Source of the DNA: an uncultured Clostridia bacterium | Lineage (GTDB): Bacteria > Bacillota > Clostridia > Lachnospirales > CAG-274 | Length of the DNA stretch: 23,432 nt | Reading direction: 5' to 3' | Assembly: GCA_947589405.1 (NCBI GenBank) | Contig: CANQBT010000020.1 | Coordinates: 1 to 23,432 of the forward strand | Part shown: piece by piece, positions 22,217-23,432 of the stretch | Layout of the letters: each line of letters starts with the position of its first letter | How positions within the stretch are numbered: the stretch's first letter is position 1 | Position numbers and translations under genes: made by a program | Notes under the pieces: generated by a model | What the model was told of the DNA's origin: nothing | The model's database searches: none | What the model saw: only the letters and a program-made list of their open reading frames with translations

Positions 22217-22720
22217 ATTACCGAGTTAATGATTAACGGACAGATAAGGGACAAGGAAATACGATTAATTAGTGAAACGGGGGAGCAGCTTGGTATAATG
22301 TCAGCCAAAGAGGGACAGAAGCTGGCAGACGAGCGTAATCTTGACATGGTCAAGATCTCACCTCAGGCTAAACCGCCGGTTTGCAAAATTATGGATTACA
22401 GCAAGTACAAGTTTGATCTTGCCAAGAAGGAAAAGGAAGCTCGTAAAAAGCAGAAAACCATTGATGTAAAGGAGATCCGTCTTTCACCCAATATCGATAC
22501 CCACGATGTTCAGGTCAAGGTCAAGAATGCCGTTAAATTCCTTAAAGCCGGTAACAAGGTTAAAGTTAGCATCCGATTCAGAGGACGTGAGCTTACACGT
22601 CAAGATGTTGCCAGGAACATTATGAAGGACTTTGCCGAGCAGGTTTCAGAATTTGGCGTAATAGAAAAGGAGCCGAAAATGGAATCCAGAACTATGGCAA
22701 TGTTTCTTGGACCAAAATAA
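22217..22720 (+). CDS. infC: Translation initiation factor IF-3, AUU start
   Basis: IF-3 binds the 30S subunit, prevents premature 50S joining and proofreads the start codon. N-terminal domain: MINGQIRDKEIRLI, GEQLGIMSAKEGQKLADE. Linker: YKFDLAKKEKEARKKQK. C-terminal domain: VKEIRLSPNIDTHDVQVKVK, VSIRFRGRELTR. The start is read as AUU at 22217: AGGAGG (22203-22208) is 8 nt upstream, ideal. The in-frame GTG at 22208 overlaps that ribosome site, and the ATG at 22229 is 20 nt away. Known infC genes of E. coli and Geobacillus also use AUU, which lets IF-3 repress its own synthesis. 167 residues results. First gene of infC-rpmI-rplT. Confidence 0.9.
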   Translation: MTELMINGQIRDKEIRLISETGEQLGIMSAKEGQKLADERNLDMVKISPQAKPPVCKIMDYSKYKFDLAKKEKEARKKQKTIDVKEIRLSPNIDTHDVQVKVKNAVKFLKAGNKVKVSIRFRGRELTRQDVARNIMKDFAEQVSEFGVIEKEPKMESRTMAMFLGPK

Positions 22721-22741
22721 TTTTTTCAGGAGGACAAAATT

Positions 22742-22939
22742 ATGCCTAAATTAAAGACAAGAAGAGCTGTAGCAAAGCGTGTTTCTGTTACAGGTACAGG
22801 TAAGATCAAGAGAACTAAGGCTAACAAGCAGCATATCTTAACAAAAAAGAGCACAAAGAGAAAGAGAGGCCTGAGAAAGCCTACTACTGTAGATGCTACC
22901 AACGTTAAGGTAATGAAGAAAGAATTACCATATATCTAA
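22742..22939 (+). CDS. rpmI: 50S ribosomal protein L35
   Basis: A small, very basic ribosomal protein of 65 residues, the standard length. MPKLKTRRAVAKRVSVTGTG and the KRTKANKQHILTKKSTKRKR region are typical of L35. AGGAGG lies upstream of the ATG. It sits 21 nt after infC and 14 nt before rplT in the conserved infC-rpmI-rplT order. Confidence 0.97.
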   Translation: MPKLKTRRAVAKRVSVTGTGKIKRTKANKQHILTKKSTKRKRGLRKPTTVDATNVKVMKKELPYI

Positions 22940-22953
22940 GGAGGAACATATAA

Positions 22954-23307
22954 ATGGCTAGAGTTAAAGGTGCGCTTAACGCACGTAAGAAGCATAAGAA
23001 AGTATTGAAGATGGCAAAAGGCTACTTTGGTGCAAGAAGCAAGCAGTACAGAGTGGCAAAGCAGTCTGTTATGAAGGCTATGGCACATTCCTTCGCAGGA
23101 AGAAAGCAGACTAAGAGAGCCTATAGGAGACTTTGGATAGTCAGAATAAACGCTGCTGCAAGAATGAACGATATTTCATACAGCAGACTTATGAACGGTC
23201 TTAAGAAGGCTGATATAAATATCAACAGAAAGATGCTTGCAGACCTTGCAGTAAACGATATGCCTGCTTTTACAGCATTGGTTGACAAGGCTAAGGCAGC
23301 TTTATAA
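22954..23307 (+). CDS. rplT: 50S ribosomal protein L20
   Basis: L20 is an early-assembly 23S rRNA-binding protein and, in Firmicutes, the repressor of its own operon through the leader RNA. 117 residues, the usual length. Visible family segments: basic N-terminal extension ARVKGALNARKKHKKVLKMA, GARSKQYRVAKQSVMKA and RLWIVRINAAARMNDISYS. AAGGAGG precedes the ATG. Last gene of the operon, followed by a terminator. Confidence 0.97.
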   Translation: MARVKGALNARKKHKKVLKMAKGYFGARSKQYRVAKQSVMKAMAHSFAGRKQTKRAYRRLWIVRINAAARMNDISYSRLMNGLKKADININRKMLADLAVNDMPAFTALVDKAKAAL

Positions 23308-23319
23308 TGCTCAATATCA

Positions 23320-23355
23320 AAAGACTACCGTATCCATATACGATAGTCTTTTTTA
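23320..23355 (+). terminator. Terminator of infC-rpmI-rplT
   Basis: AAAGACTA (23320-23327) pairs with TAGTCTTT (23344-23351), and CGTA with TACG inside it, with one C/A mismatch. T-rich tail through 23354. It begins 12 nt after the rplT stop. Confidence 0.85.
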
Positions 23356-23377
23356 TTGTGCAACAATAAAAATAAAC

Positions 23378-23432
23378 CACCTGCTCTGCAGGTGAGAGTA
23401 AAATGCTTTAGCTGTAAGTTGAAAAAGAAGGA
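23378..23432 (+). mobile_element. Possible left end of an IS200/IS605-type element, cut by the window edge
   Basis: A perfect 7-bp hairpin CACCTGC-TCT-GCAGGTG (23378-23394) is followed by a short stretch and then AAAAAGAAGGA at the very end of the window, which looks like a ribosome binding site about to start a gene. A subterminal hairpin followed closely by a transposase gene fits the left end of IS200/IS605 elements, which lack terminal inverted repeats. The transposase itself would lie beyond the window, so this is pattern recognition only. Confidence 0.35.

Overview
The window looks like a chromosomal segment of a Gram-positive Clostridia bacterium, probably a gut Ruminococcaceae/Oscillospiraceae or Lachnospiraceae relative. 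Three things point there: heavy use of ATA (Ile) and AGA (Arg) codons with moderate-to-low GC, strong GGAGG-type ribosome binding sites including several GTG starts, and membrane proteins with an N-terminal zinc ribbon, one transmembrane helix and a TEPPTEPPT-type linker. The taxon is an inference; no rRNA is present.

Layout. (1) Positions 2-4460, plus strand: housekeeping block with the 3' part of alaS, rsmA (ksgA), an uncharacterised gene and trmB, closed by a bidirectional terminator-like hairpin at 4472-4532. (2) Positions 4681-21732, minus strand: thirteen genes in one direction with gaps of 64 nt or less and two overlaps, so plausibly one transcript of about 17 kb reading leftward. (3) Positions 22025-23355, plus strand: infC-rpmI-rplT with a strong promoter, a leader attenuator, a rare AUU start on infC and a terminator. 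(4) The last ~55 bases resemble the left end of an IS200/IS605-type element.

The minus-strand cluster is the main discovery. Its first genes encode a lipoprotein with a vWA-like but degenerate metal-binding motif, a four-helix membrane protein, a tubulin/FtsZ-like GTPase (GGTGAS G-box) and, overlapping it by one nucleotide, a 1201-residue protein whose second half is an actin/Hsp70-type ATPase behind a ~600-residue novel region. Then come five proteins (one membrane-anchored with a coiled coil, two long soluble coiled coils, two soluble zinc-ribbon proteins) that appear to share a divergent C-terminal beta-rich module ending in a KG-type motif. The distal genes are envelope-facing: a zinc-ribbon/TM/C-type-lectin protein, a membrane-anchored family 3 glycoside hydrolase of the NagZ type, a lipoprotein with an NTF2-like domain, and a zinc-ribbon/TM/NTF2-like protein.

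Working model (inference): a tubulin-like and an actin-like NTPase form a cytoplasmic machine. The soluble coiled-coil and zinc-ribbon proteins act as adaptors, the zinc ribbons form a cytoplasmic docking layer, and the lipoproteins, lectin and hydrolase carry the outward activity at the cell wall. I do not recognise this exact gene set as a named system.
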